64,000 bases of DNA from Conus ventricosus (lineage: Eukaryota > Mollusca > Gastropoda > Neogastropoda > Conidae): contig JAFLJL010014268.1 in NCBI GenBank assembly GCA_018398815.1, forward strand, positions 20,001 to 84,000, read 5' to 3'. The notes beneath the pieces were generated by a model that was not told the DNA's origin, ran no database searches, and worked only from the letters and a program-made list of their open reading frames with translations. Below, in pieces: positions 50,781 through 64,000 of this stretch. A program made the translations under genes and the position numbers. Position 1 is the first letter of the stretch, and every line of letters begins with the position of its first letter.

Positions 50781-52419
50781 ATCTTGGTTTGGGGGGGGGC
50801 ACACAATCATTCGAAAAAAAACAAACAAGCTCTTAAAAGGAGGAAAATTGGTTTTTTTTTTTCTTTATTGCTTCATATGCTTTTTCTTTTAAAGATAAAA
50901 TTTTTTACTGCCAAAGGGAAATTTTGGGGTTTTTTTATGGGGGGTCACCCGGAATAAAAAAATTGGGAAAATAAAAGAGATTTTAAAAAACTTGTTTTTT
51001 TGATTGTTTGGGGGGGGGGAAAATTTTTAATTTTTTTTCCCTCAGCTACAAACAATTCCATTGTTTCATTGTTTGTTAATTGGGAAAAAAAAATCTTCTA
51101 AAAATATGGTTTTTTATTTCTTGGGTTTTGGCAAGGGCAATTAGAGGGCATTAAAAAGCCTTTTATTTTTAAAATATTGAGCCCCAACACAGTCTTCATG
51201 TGAAATTAAAGGTTTTCCCTTTTCCCGGAAATGTAGGCGCCCAAAAGGAAAGGGCGAATTTCTATTCTATCCCCCACTGTATAGATTTTTGTGTGGTATT
51301 CAAGGTAAAATTTAACCAGAAATTGTACTTTTTGCAAGCATTACTTGTCGTGGTTTCTTTTACTTGTGGTAATCGCATACTGAGCAAGGAATCTTCATTT
51401 CTGGAAGGATGATGCCTGAAATGATATAGTTTTCTGGTTGTGTATTACATAGGCTTCTCAAACGGCTCTGGGTTTAACGCCCTAAATTTCCATTCCCGTT
51501 TTGGGTCTCTCACAGACCTGCATCCCCCCACTCCCTCTCCTTCTTCATTTGTTTAACATCTTTGCCAAGTCATTGTTATAATGACGGAGAAATTGTTAGC
51601 CTGGACTTGCACCGCCCCCCCCCCCCCGCCCCTCCCCTCCTCCCCTGCTCCCTCACTACCAGTTAGTTCAACAGCTCTGAGTTTATTCACGAGATGCTGA
51701 CTATTCTGTTCCTGATGTTCCATGATGGACTCCCTGCAGCTCCAGATTATATGTTTAGAAGTGAAATGCGAAACAATCGTATTATTTCTTTTCTGTACTA
51801 TTGGAGGAACTGCATCACACAACATTATCTTCTGTTTGTATAGTGATTATCTGACACAAGTGCAATAAAAAAAAAGTTACTGTGTTAGTTCTTGCATTTG
51901 TTTAAAGATGCAGCCTTTATTACTGAGAGTTCTGACTTTGTCAGATTTCACATACATAGTTAAAAGAGTTAGCAGACAATTACACTGGTTCACAAAATTA
52001 ACAATCTTCACAACAGTATATGACTCCCCTGAACATAGCGTAGAACAAGAAACTAAAACTGACAACAACATTCCTGGGTGCAAGACACAATGCATTAAAT
52101 AACACAAAGCAAGGTGAGATGGAAGGCTTATGTACTACACAATACAGAACAGGTGAATGGTCAACACATATGTCCATCAGGGGCGACAAATGCACAGAAC
52201 AGTACTCCCCTGATCGCACTCTCATGTTTGGTGAGATCTGGAGACTATTGTTTCGTGCATTTCTATGCAGTTATTTTTTTTTACTCTCTTCGTCGAAGAA
52301 AATCATTTCAAAATACAGTAACAAAGCACTTTTCAGCTCACTGACAACCTGTGAGTTGTACTGTTTCTGTTGATACTGAGAGAGAAATTAAGGACAGGTG
52401 GAAGAAGAATTATAGTTCT

Positions 52420-52430
<11 letters not shown>
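50780..52430 (-). repeat. extra inverted unit in right arm, no left partner
   Basis: On the minus strand it has all landmarks of a unit and is very similar to 47,300-48,600 (for example the TGGACATATGTGTTGACCAT block). The left arm has no counterpart; the Polinton sits at the place where it would be expected. Confidence 0.75.
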
Positions 52431-52940
<510 letters not shown>

Positions 52941-53457
52941 GAAGTAAGTACATTTTCTTTTTTGCTTTCTGTCTGCTTTTTCGCGTGATAAGTAATACTT
53001 CTTTTTGAAAAATAAAATGAATTTACTGCCACAAGGATGTGTTAGTCCAGTATCCAATTCAGTGTAAACAAAAAAAGGAAAGTGGAAGAATATTGGATGT
53101 GGTTCAAAACTGGTCACTTGTTGTCTGATTAGCTGTAACTGAATGATCCATCGTTTATTACAGCAAACCCGTTAGTCATTGCTTGCCTCCGCTAATTTGG
53201 GGGAAAAAAATTCTTTTAAATGTTTAAGCAGAGTTTGTGATACTGATAACGACACTGTATGAAAACAGTTTCCCATTACAGACATCTGGATAGAGTTGTG
53301 CTCTGTATATTGACACTGAGGGTATAGTGAGAACGCAGATGGAAGAAATAATGTACATGAAAGTTCATCTCTCATGTCCTCTTCTCTCTCACTCTCATCT
53401 CTCTCTCTCTCACTCTCTCCGCTCCTCACCCTCCTCTCTCTCTCTCTCTCTCTCCCT

Positions 53458-56400
53458 ACAATTAAAAATCTGCAGCAGAACATCAAAGATAGAATCATGC
53501 ATAAATTCAGGCTCCTAACCCTTTATGTCAAGCTAATATACTCTATGTTTGCATGTATGGTATAAATCTTGGATAATTATGAGTGAGAACAGTATGTGGT
53601 TTTATGCTGTAATCAGATTTGCCGTACTCGTTGACATAATGCATTACATTTGGCAACTGTAACTTGAAGCGCTATTTTGATCTCAGTGTATACCTAAACA
53701 CGTGGGTTTAGATTTTGTAGATCTTTTCAGATATAATTTGATACAGACTTTGTATCATTCCTTATTTTCTTGATCTGTTTACGTGCTCAATGCATGATTG
53801 CTCTTGCTATTGGTGGTAATTATGAGGTTGCTATCTGATAATCGAATTTTCATTTTAAGGGTTTTGTTTATTGGATTTTTTTTTCCCTTCATCTTCTTTT
53901 GTCTGTGAGTCCTAATTGTGTCTTGCAACTGTGGCTACCCAGTTTTGTGTTACAATTGCTATCTTCTCTTTTCGCGCATTCCTATCAAGATTCTTCTCGG
54001 GTTAGTTTGCATACATTGCACGTGTTTCCCATTGCCCTGGCTGAATCAGATAGTAAAAATTTAAAATGTGTGCTATTGTCCCTTGAAAGCTGCAACCTGT
54101 ATCTTTTAGCTGTGATCACAACACTCAGGTCGTAATGCCCACGGTGAGCTGGCCTTCTAGGACGGCCTCCGAGTAGGTTTTTAAATAACCCCATGTTCTT
54201 TCTCAACAAATCAGATCATTATCGTCCATTATATATAACGCAGGCCGACAGTTTTATCACGTATTTGTTGTGCCGAATCACGTTTATCGAAGAATATATC
54301 TGATGCAGACGTATCTATGACCAGGTTACAACGCCGTGAGACTTGAGTCCCATTCTACCAAACAACACTGATTAATCCTATATAACAGTCAGTCTGTTAC
54401 AGCGTAAAAAAACGTATCATATCGTTTGAAAAACACAAAGTAGAATGTATATTGCTCGAAAATTCAAACAAAAAGAAACAAGCCATTATTCATTGGATTC
54501 ATTTACAGAAACCCCGCCAAATCAAATAGAATGGGTCAAACAAATTTAATGATACTTGAAGATGTAACACTCAATGACAAGAAATCATCCTTCTCGGTGA
54601 TTTTAACATTATCATTTAAAGCCCAATCAATCGAATGGGAATCCAAACAAGTTGAGAATTTTGGACTTCATCAATTAACTGAAACGCGCCACTAGAATTT
54701 ACTTCCGCTTTCTGAAACCCTGATTGATCACATTTTATAGCAACACACAACAAAACAATGTAGAAGTGTGTTCTCATACATTGTGGCTGCAGTGATCCAA
54801 CCTCCTGTTTTTAGCCTTACTTGGTTCAGGAAAGGCACAAAAATTCCCAAGTCCTCCCCATGACACAAAGTTATTACCTATAGATCTTCTTTTGCTCACT
54901 TTGATAAGACGCATTCATTTCGACTTAGCTCATTCATCTTTACCAAAACGTGTATCATTTTCACTGATCCTGATGAAGCATTTCAATTCTGGCACAAGTC
55001 GTTTTACTTATATCTATGACAAACATCTCCCTTTATAACAAAACTAGTAAAACCCTTCCCCCAAGACTCCTTGGTTGACTGATGTCATCCCAAAGCGATG
55101 CGTGAAAGAGACATGCGTTAAAAGCAAAAAACAATTCAAGATTTCAAAAAACAACGAAATAAAGTTACGGCAATGTTACGTTTCAGCGAAAAAGAAATAC
55201 TTCCGAGATCTTGTATTGGAAGGTTCTAAAAAATTGTAAGTCGATAGGAAAGCTATAAATTCTCACAAAAAAGAACGTCCTAAAAATGTCTGCCTCCTAT
55301 TAAAGGGCTTTCAACTGATGATTTAAATCACCATTTTTTTCTAATAATATCTTCCACATCTATAACAACTGGTAGGTCCTATTTAAATAATCTCGAGCTA
55401 CTAAAAGAATTTTGTTATTCAAAAATTATAACATCAACGCTTCGTTCCTCCTATTACGGGTTTGGACGTTTACGTTCATCTTACACAACTCAAGCAGACA
55501 GGCACACGTGGCCTTGAAAATTTAGATGGTAAGATTCTAAATCATGTGCTCCTATCATCACAGACTACATTAAACTTATTTTGTACAATCTCTGCATTGA
55601 CAAAAGCATTTTCCTTATATTCTTAAGCAAGCCAAAATTGTTCTATCTCATAAACTGGAGATTGAACTTAACCCATCAAATTACAGACCTATTTCAATAT
55701 TATCGGTCCTGTCCGAAACCTTTGAAAAACATGTCTATAAACATCTAATGTCACATGTTTCGGAGAACAATTTGCGTCATCCCAATCAATCAGGATTTAA
55801 GAAAACCATTCATGCCACCTGCTTTATAACTAACCTCGTCGAGGATTGGCATCGGTTAATATCAATGACAACACATTCACGGGATATTGTTTTCGTTGAC
55901 TTTGCAAAAGCTTTCGACGTCATTGACCATAATTTGCTGCAACGTAAGCTACCTATATGACGTTTCCGACCAAAGTCTTTCTCATCCATTACATCTTTCT
56001 TTCTAACCGTCATCACAAGTTTTCTTGGTAACCAACAATCCAAATTCCAGACACAAACATTTGGTGTTTCCCAAGGATCCGTTCTTGTCTCTACTTTTTT
56101 CTCGTCCTATATTAATGAATCTTCTATCCCCTTATACATTACAGGAGGCGTATGTAAACTGTTTGCAGATGATACCATCTATTCATTCGAGCCATTCGAT
56201 TTGAAGCAATTATTCACAACTCTGCCAAGAAACAATGTTAGTAACTTAATAGATTGGACTAGCTGAACCACATGTCTTTGAACGACCAAAATCAAAATAC
56301 ATGATAATAACTTCGCGACAAAAACGCAAAAAATAACCGTCAAGTCCGGCCTTCTATCAACTAGGTAATACAGTCCATTCATGAAGTTGATACACACAAA

Positions 56401-57145
56401 GTTCTAGATTTACTATCGACAATAATCTTTCCTGGTAACCCCATAATCGATAGTTTATTCAAACGTATTTCCCAAGTTATTTCAACTTTCAAAATTAAGA
56501 TTTCCTCGATGTTAAAGCTCGAAGAAATTCTTCATGCTTTATTTCATCATCTATCGATTATGCGTCCAACACTCTATGATCAATGCAGTGCAAACACATT
56601 AAGATATCTAAAACAGGATTTATAAACGCTCTCTGAAGTTACTACTTTTTAAAAACCTACATTTTGACGACTGAAGACTACTAGCGCGGAGATCCTTCAT
56701 TATCTAAGAAACTACAGTTTAACAAAGCCGTGTAATGTATCCGAATAATGAACGGATTTGCTGCTTGTACACTAACCCACACGATTGTCCGCGAAATCAA
56801 TCAAATACACGGAACAATAATTGTTAATGAGAAAACCCAGAATGGAATCTTTTTAAAACAAGTCTCAGCCTATTCAGGAGGGGCCCTTTGGAACTCCTTT
56901 ACCAAATTACGTGAAAGATAAAGAAAGCATTAGCTCGTTTAAATCAGCTTACAAAGCATTTCTCTTTCAGGCACTAAAAACTTTTTAAAAAGTACCTTAC
57001 ATATTTTAGACATGATATTTCTCTTCATCCATATAATGCAAAGAAAGATATAACAGACATTGTGACTCATGTTCTGTTTAAACAGACTGTAATCAGATTG
57101 CTGATGTTTGTCAATAGATCAATTCCTTCATGTGTGTGGTGTGGT

Positions 57146-57182
<37 letters not shown>

Positions 57183-57475
57183 AGTGAGGTGTGTGTGTGT
57201 GTGTGTGTGTGTGAGCGTGCGCACGCGCATATGATGCTTTGCATGATTGTGTCGTCGCTTTTGTAGTATTAGTCTGTTACATCAACAGTTTTGTCAAGTT
57301 GGACTTAGTGTATTCACTTTTTCCCTCTTTGTTGCCATATTGACTTGAGTTTTGTCCATGTGCTTTTTTTTTTTTTTTTTCCCCCAGGGCTGGGTGAAAA
57401 AAAGCATGCGCATTTGCTTATCCCATTTACCCTGGTTAAATAAAATTTCGTTCGTTCCTGTTCGTTTCGTTTCGT
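53458..57475 (+). mobile_element. near-full-length LINE (CR1/L2-like group), right arm only
   Basis: About 4.0 kb inserted between (CT)n tracts (to 53,457 and from 57,476). It has an endonuclease motif (next entry), reverse transcriptase motifs, a 3' UTR with (GT)n at 57,130-57,215, and a tail with AAATAAAATTTCG and degenerate TTCG repeats. The left arm keeps the uninterrupted junction near 11,240. The 5' part (53,458-54,400) holds only short frames. Confidence 0.85.
54400..57000 (+). pseudogene. LINE ORF2: endonuclease and reverse transcriptase, broken
   Basis: An apurinic-type endonuclease motif ILLGDFNI is at about 54,588-54,611, with LIDHI-like sequence near 54,720. RT motifs in order: NYRPISILSVLSETFEKHV (about 55,681), HPNQSGFKK (about 55,782), FVDFAKAFDVIDHN (about 55,890; first catalytic Asp), a GVSQGSVL block (about 56,064) and LFADDT (about 56,160; catalytic Asp pair). 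SSFKSAYKAFLFQALKTF near 56,935 is the C-terminal end. The protein would nick target DNA and copy the element RNA into it. All visible catalytic residues are intact, but several frameshifts and stops separate the motifs, so it is inactive as printed. Group assignment to CR1/L2 rests on the GDFNI, GSVLGP-like and C-terminal motifs. Confidence 0.85.
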
Positions 57476-57644
57476 TCTCTCACTCACTCTCTCTCTCTCA
57501 TCTCCTCTCTCTCCCTCTCTCTCTCTCTCTCTCACTCCTCTCTCTTCTCACTCTCTCTGTCCTTTGCTCCCCTTCTTCTCATCTCCTCTTCTCCTCTTCA
57601 TGTGAAGCAATAATCTGCGGTGGAGTGTCATACAGTCATTCTAA

Positions 57645-58143
57645 AATAATAAAAATAATAATAAAAATAATAATAATAATAATAAAAATAATAATAATAA
57701 TAATAAAAATAAATAATGGTTTCTTATATAGCGCTTAATCAAACGAATTTATCTAAGCGCTTTACAAAGTCATACTACATTCACCTTCTCATTTACAATA
57801 GTACAACTTACCACCCACTACAAATACTATCACTACAATAAATAACAATCACTAATCCCACGAGTGTGACATTCACTAATTTATTAATATCACTACAAAA
57901 ACTTAATCCAATAACGTTCAGTCATACAATAAACAAATACATGTAATAGAGAACATACACATACACTACAGTTTGAAAAGGCCCAGACAGCTATGGTTTA
58001 GGTTGTTACCCCCCCCCCCCCCCCCCCAACATTGACTAACTATGAGACAGTAGATGGGTTTTAAGTTTAGACTTGACAGAAGAGATAGAATCTGAATGTC
58101 TGAGAGAGTCTGGCAGTCCGTTCCACGTCGCTGGAGCTTGATT
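57645..58143 (-). mobile_element. LINE 3' end with (AAT)n tail, partner of 10,533-11,046
   Basis: The minus strand carries the same ORF2 end (about 58,065-58,143), a C-run at 58,008-58,027 and an imperfect (AAT)n tail at 57,645-57,718. Confidence 0.82.
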
Positions 58144-59060
58144 ACGAAACTAAAGCACTTAGAAATTGAAGCAAACAATGTTTTTCCTCTGATTTTTTTT
58201 TTTTTTTTTTGTAAACCAAGTTCATGCCCTTTTTTTTTTTTTTTAGAAAGAAAAAGATTCTATTAACTGCCCTGACAATGTTTTTAGTTACGTTTCGAGT
58301 CGTGCGGAAACGAAAAGAACTGTGAAGAATATGGTCTAAAAGTGTGGATTCTGTTGGTCTGATTAAATGTAACTGAATAATCCATCAGTTAAGCAAATAA
58401 TCCATTAATTTAATGTTCTCTTAATGTGAAAAAAACACACATCTATAATCTAAGCATAACCATAAATTTATCTTGTCTCTTAATTTTGGAAAAAAAAACA
58501 ACCTCATTATCCAAGTACAACATCCATTAACTATGTTCTCTTAATTTGGTGAAAACAAACAAACAACCTATTATCTAAATACAAGCTCTGTATGTGAAAT
58601 TCGGGATTCCACTCCCCCCCCCTAGGAACATCACGCGCGACAGGGACTACTGTTTGGTGTTTATGATGCCAGTTTTTTGTTGTTTTTACTCTGTTTTTGG
58701 GGAAAAATAATTCAAATGCATAACAAATATCCTATTTCAACCAAATGACAGCTAGTTGGGTCGTAGTCTTTCTGTTGATACCAAGGGAGAAATGAGGGCA
58801 GAGAAGAACGACGAAAAAAACGTGAATTTCCACTACCTTCTACCGGTATTCATTTATAACCCCCCCCCTTCCTCTCTCTCCTCCTCACTCTCTCTCTCTC
58901 ACTCATCTAATCCTCTCTCATCTCTCTCCTCTCTCTGGCCCTATATTTACTGGTAAATCATGTTATAAAGTTTAACGATTAAAAGGAGGGTTGGGTGGCA
59001 TTTCTTGCATGAGAAAGGCAGAGTAAAGATATTTTCTCCGTAAAGTTAACAATTCTGTCA
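58144..59060 (-). repeat. rearranged unit 0 of right arm
   Basis: Matches unit 0 from 10,530 down to about 10,005 (CTAGGAACATCACGCGCGAC at 58,622). It then continues with a different part of the unit (the TTTCTGTTGATACCAAGGGA block at 58,769 and a CT-rich tract to 58,935), while the left arm has 9,060-10,000 here. The two arms therefore differ by a recombination between units. Confidence 0.68.
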
Positions 59061-59772
59061 ATACCGACCCCTCTCCCAGTCCCTTTGAATAGGACTTCAA
59101 GCCGAGGCCCAGTACGGAAGGGTGGGGGGGGGGGGGGGGGGGGGGGTGAGAGATAAAAGGAAACAAACTTGCAGCAAGTTAAATCGAATTCCATATTTCA
59201 ACGTCATGTGCCGGTAGAATGATCGACAGAAAAATTACAGCAACAACACGGTGAAGGCGTATTCAGACAATCACCCCCAAAGTCCGAGTGTGGCTACCTT
59301 GACGATGGATCAAACACGGTCGAATTCGCACAAATCCATGAATGGGAGTGTCCCAGTATCTAGCCAAGGAAACAAAGAAAAAAATCACACCGCAAAGCGA
59401 ACCACCAACTGTTCATAACGACTGTGTCATGCCATTTCCTATGCGATTCATGGTAATGCTGTGATGATACTGCGACCGACGACTATGACGACGATGACGA
59501 TGATGATGATGAATATTATGTTAAACAAAGGCAGCTTATCAATCATTGACGCAGAAGAAAAAGTCTTGAGTACAACCCTAAAATTCACAAAAAGATTTTT
59601 TAAAAAGTATTACTTAATAATAGCCCAGGGTTTTATCTGGATTAGAATATTGGTAGAAGAATATGATAAAGAAGCAGGACATACCTTACTGTAGCATTTA
59701 AATAGAAAGAGAGCCAAAGAAAATAGATGTATGCGAGAGAGAGAGAGAGAGCGAGAGAGAAGAGAGAGAGAG

Positions 59773-59806
<34 letters not shown>

Positions 59807-62800
59807 ACAGACAGACAGACAGAGGAGTCCTGCAAGAACGAACAGAACATAATTCCCCCTTAAGTGACAGAGAAAGACGCACGATGGACTAAGGTTTCCT
59901 TTCGCCTTTTCAGAGCACGGGAGAGGTCACATAAATAGTCCTTACAAATGATCATTTTCCATCATATCACCACCTTTACATTGCAAAATCCACATGTATT
60001 CAACGTTTACGACACAGCCGATCCATGCGTTTTGAACAGATCAGTGTTGTGCCCTAACATTCCGGGTATTGGGCGCTGGCCTACTTATAGTGCGGCCGAT
60101 GATCTACGCTTTTTAATCTGTGTATAACATGACGGCTATTGTGATTTATAACCCCACAAACGCTTTCCCCGAAACATCAAATAGCGTCACATTTCCAATC
60201 GTTAAAACCGTGAAGATTTTTCAGTTTCAGTCATCAAGACATAAACACACATCCCTCCCTCCACTCCCCCCCTTTGAAAAATATTACCCAAACCCCCCCC
60301 CCCCCCACCTCCCCACCCCGAGGTTTTCACAACCCTCCATATTTCATCTCCTCCAACTTCTCCCCTCTCGCCCTGGCTTGCGTCTTTTCTCCTCTCCCGC
60401 ACCACCACATTTTCATAACACAAGAATAAATTTTCAGCCAAAAGCTGCGCGCCTATAACAAGTTTCTATAACCTTTGCACCCTTCATCTTCTCCCTCCTC
60501 ATCTTCCCTCCCACCGACCACACCCTCGCCTCTCTTTCTTTCTTCCTCTCTTTCTCTCCGGTTTTGGCCTTATGCCAACACTCTCTTTCCCTAATGCTTT
60601 TGGTCTCCCTCTGCTCTTCCTCGCCCTGTACATAACCCGCGCCCCTCCAACCCAGACAGCCCACAGAAGGCCAAGCCTGTTGAAGTGTAAACCCTGGCCA
60701 GACACATTGACTGTGTTCATGAAGCAAAAAGCGGACTCGGACTGAAGTGACACACCTTTAATAACTTACATGTGTGAGCCTGCGTCTCCTGAAACGTTGA
60801 AACTGCCCCCCCCCCCCCCCCCCCCTCCCCTGTTTTTTATCCGAATAGGGTGGAAGAGGGGGAGGACACAATTCAACAAAGACCAGAGTAAAAGTGAGAG
60901 TTACATTTATCGTTTTGGTTAGGGAGAAGAAGAGAGGAGGAGGAAAGGGGGGTGGGGCTGGTTGGGGGTGACTCTGACAAAGAACCATTGGAACTCTTGC
61001 TTTGCTCCTCATCTCACTCCAAATTTGGAATGATTGAAATGAGTAAATCGCATCTCACTACTCCAAATGTTGGAATGATTGAAATGAAGTAATTCCATCT
61101 CACACCAAATGTTGGAATGATGTGAAATGAGTAATTCTCTCTCACACAAATGGTTGGAATATTGAAATGAGTAATTCAAATTTCACACGCGAGGTATAAT
61201 CTGGCGACAAGGCCAGAGTATGATTAGTTCATTACTGAGATTTAGGAAAAAAAAAACACAACAAAAAAACAAAGAGTTGAAACACGCAAATACTTTTATT
61301 AGAAAAGAAACCTGGTCCGCAGATTGTTTTACAGAAACACACATACAATGGCAAAACAGGGAACCATAAGACATAGTAAAGAAAGGAAAAGAAATATGAT
61401 CGTTCCATTCCAGAGGAAGTTACCAAGCAATATCCACTGAAAAAGCAGAGAAAAAAAGTAATGCACTGTGTTCATCTCTGTCGTTTTAATCTTCAAAGTC
61501 AACGTCCTGGTACTTCACTGCTTTAGAATATAAAGGACAGAAGAAAAAATTCAGACTGATCGTATATACCATATTTTTCGTTTCAACAGGACATTATGCA
61601 AAGCATCCTTGTCATACAAATAATACATTTGAATCATAGCGAATGTTCCTTTGCCGCCGGCATATTTGCATCGACCGAATCCCCATGGAAAGGAGCAGCG
61701 GCTTTCAGTACTACATCACCTACCGTCTAGAATTAATGTACTGGTAGGTTCCCTCTTTCCTGTACACTTTTAGACTTTCCTTTTTCATTTTATTTTCTTT
61801 ACTGTCGTCTACCACTTGTACTGCTTTTCATGACCAGTTTTCCGATCTGTCTGTTCTGGAAACTCCTTGACTCTATTTCTAGTTACACCCTAACGACATG
61901 CTGCCTTTCCTTTTAGGTTAATCCTGACGACAAGGCGGGAACATTGTATACATGTCTAGGTTTGGAACGCGGACTGTCCGTTCTGTGGTCCTATTTCCCA
62001 TATCCCTGTTGGGTGTTTTCTGTGTTGATTAAAGTTTTTTCAGTAACTTGAATTTTGTTTTTCAAACTGAATCTTAAAATAAAAGTCCGAGAATCAGCCA
62101 TTCAAGCAATGGCTGATGCTCTTAGTACGGCATATTCTTAATCGCCGTAAAGGATTTCAATGATGTTACGCCACCATATCATTAACCACCCTGTTGAATA
62201 TAATCTTTTTATGTTTGTTCGTTTTTACAGCATGACCCTTGTTTCCATTTTCAAAATAAACCTTTTATTCTTCATATACTGACAGGCCCTGAGAAGGCCC
62301 TATATTTGCAGAAGGTCTGTGATAATAAAGACTTATACAAAGAGGAAATGCTTTTTGCCATCCCCAACAAGGATGGCTCATAACAACATGAGTGTTTGAA
62401 GGACTAGTCTAGAATGACAATGACATGCTCGCACTAAAGATGTGCTGGACTATCTGATCTGTATCTCCACGAGGCCCAAACACCATTTCTCTATCATCAC
62501 AACCATTGGAAACGTGTCGGGAACGAGGAGAGGTAGAGATAAGAAGCAAAGAGGGGGAGGGGGATCATTTGACCTATTTAAAGGCAATAAAGAGTACAGC
62601 TAACTGACATCACAATACAGTTCAGATGAAGCTGATAATCTATAGGATCATGTTTATGAGGACACCTCACTATCACAGTCTCAGACCAAAGGAAACAGCA
62701 TCCATCGTAAGATATGTCCCTCAATTTCCACCGGCTTCCCCCAAAAAAATCTGCAATCTAGTCATCTTTCCTGCTTTGTGAAACAAGGTGACCTCACTCA

Positions 62801-63000
62801 ACTTCTACTACCATCCCGGGGCGACAGACAGAGGGATAACCAACTATGGCAGGTTCGCATCACTGGACTTTAGTGAACATGTTGACAGACGCTGTTTTCA
62901 ACAGGCGTTTGGGAAGTTTAACTTCCGGGTAGGAAGTTTGCAGTATGAAGTCCGCAAACTGTCTTGATGAGGAGAGCTAAACACTGGAGAACTAAGAATA
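59060..63000. other. gene-poor unique part of right arm
   Basis: Reverse-complement partner of 5,400-9,050. No gene is seen. It holds G/C runs at 59,125-59,146, 60,293-60,306 and 60,807-60,825, a GA/GACA tract at 59,735-59,822, and a 4-copy repeat of about 44 bp at 61,020-61,190. Confidence 0.65.
61020..61190. repeat. roughly 44-bp tandem repeat, four copies, right arm only
   Basis: Copies of AATGTTGGAATGATTGAAAT followed by GAGTAATTC. The left arm has one copy (about 7,160-7,205). Confidence 0.9.
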
Positions 63001-63044
63001 CAAAAATATTGTGTTCAGCCTAGACCTACAGGCGGTACTAATAT

Positions 63045-63460
63045 GTGTTGACCTTCCTTCCAAAACACGTCCATTTACTGGTGAGTACTATTATGTGCTG
63101 TCCTTCCTTTCCAAAACACGTCATTACTGGCGAGTACTACTATGGTTTGTCCATCCTCCCAAACATGTCATTAACTGCGAGTACTAATATTGTTGTCCAT
63201 CCTTCCAAAACATGTCATTACAGTCGAGTATAACATGTGTTGTCCTTCCTTCCAAAACATGCCATTACTGGCGAGAACTAACATGGTTGTCCTTCCTTCC
63301 CAAAAGATGCCATTACTGCGATACTGATATGTGTAGTCCTTGGGGGCCTTCCAAAACATGCCATTACTGCCGTGTACAATTATAGTTGTCCTTCCTTCCA
63401 AAACATGTCATTATTGCGAGTACTAATATGTGTTGTCCTCCTTCCAAAACATGCCATTTC
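63045..63460. repeat. roughly 50-bp minisatellite, about nine copies, right arm
   Basis: Copies built from TGTTGTCCTTCCTTCCAAAA and CATGTCATTACTGGCGAGTA. The left arm has two copies at 5,276-5,372. Confidence 0.92.
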
Positions 63461-63545
63461 GGAGTAAAATATTGGCAATGTGAGCATAATACACAGAAGA
63501 GTCAAACACACTGCAGTGTTGTTGAAAAGAAGCTAAAATATAAAT

Positions 63546-63547
<2 letters not shown>

Positions 63548-63598
<51 letters not shown>

Positions 63599-63620
63599 CA
63601 CACACTCACACACACACACA
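63548..63620. repeat. (AC)n microsatellite
   Basis: Partner of the (TG)n tract at 5,129-5,181. Confidence 0.95.
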
Positions 63621-64000
63621 TTTTTTTTTCTTAACAATGGCACGAAAAACAACAAAACAAACCCCTAAATTAACAAACAAAGGCAACTCATCCTCTACAA
63701 ACGTGTTTTTCCTTTCGGACACCGATGTCATTTAATGTTGATTGGCTGAATGTGCGAGTGCTTGTTGTCACTCGTTATCCCTTCACTGGCATGATATGGT
63801 TGTGGTAGCAAATGTTATTACACAAACCCCGTGTTCAGGGTGGCCAGAGGTGAAAGAGTCCTTCTGACTGGCTGACGTAAAAATTTTTTCTGAATGCAAT
63901 GACCCTCGTTTAGGAGACAACACATCTTCCGTAACAGGGTGTCTATCCATTTGTGATTGTTTTCTTTGCTTAGTATTTCAAGAAAGGTATTTGTCATCTT

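Noticed and set aside
53899..54135. 78-codon frame as LINE ORF1
   Set aside because: No zinc-finger, coiled-coil or RNA-binding motif; it may be 5' UTR or broken endonuclease sequence.

Overview
The window is eukaryotic, repeat-rich nuclear DNA, most likely from a lophotrochozoan invertebrate and perhaps a marine gastropod (low confidence). It has long (GT)n, (GA)n and (GACA)n tracts, minisatellites, and fragments of Penelope-like, LINE and Ty3/Gypsy elements. It also carries a large Maverick/Polinton (adintovirus-like) element. I see no host protein-coding gene and no convincing tRNA or rRNA gene. A gap of exactly 1,000 Ns lies at 42,894-43,893.

Layout. At 3-629 (minus) is the C-terminal part of a Penelope-type reverse transcriptase, cut off by a (TG)n tract. 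At 1,220-4,535 is a 39-bp minisatellite of roughly 85 copies. From about 4,740 to the end the window is one imperfect inverted duplication. The left arm (about 4,740-39,860) reads, in reverse complement, as the right arm (about 43,894-64,000), with the N gap near the turn. Without its large insertions each arm is about 16-17 kb. The outer part of each arm (4,740-9,050 and 59,060-64,000) is non-repetitive and gene-poor. The inner part is a degenerate tandem array of a roughly 2-kb unit, seen about eight times on the left and inverted on the right.

Three large insertions are present in one arm only. The left arm carries the Polinton (13,679 to about 26,590) and a deleted Ty3/Gypsy element on the minus strand (27,963-33,446, with 5-bp target duplication GAAAG). 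The right arm carries a near-full-length LINE (about 53,458-57,475). Two shorter LINE 3' ends are present in both arms.

The Polinton is the main coding content. It holds a packaging ATPase (minus), an unknown ORF split by a stop (minus), a candidate minor capsid protein (minus), an unknown protein (plus), a coiled-coil protein (minus), the major capsid protein (plus), a small membrane protein (plus), protein-primed family B DNA polymerase (plus) and a retroviral-type integrase (minus). Together these would supply self-replication, integration and virion formation, but as printed most reading frames are broken. Some stretches are perfectly clean and others are full of indels. The patches 23,480-26,560 and 48,820-51,330 show a smeared pattern in which bases are replaced by their neighbours, which looks like poor consensus rather than natural decay.

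Two readings of the inverted structure remain open: a real palindrome of about 59 kb, or two haplotypes of one locus joined tail to tail across the N gap. The one-arm-only insertions and minisatellite copy differences fit the second reading well.
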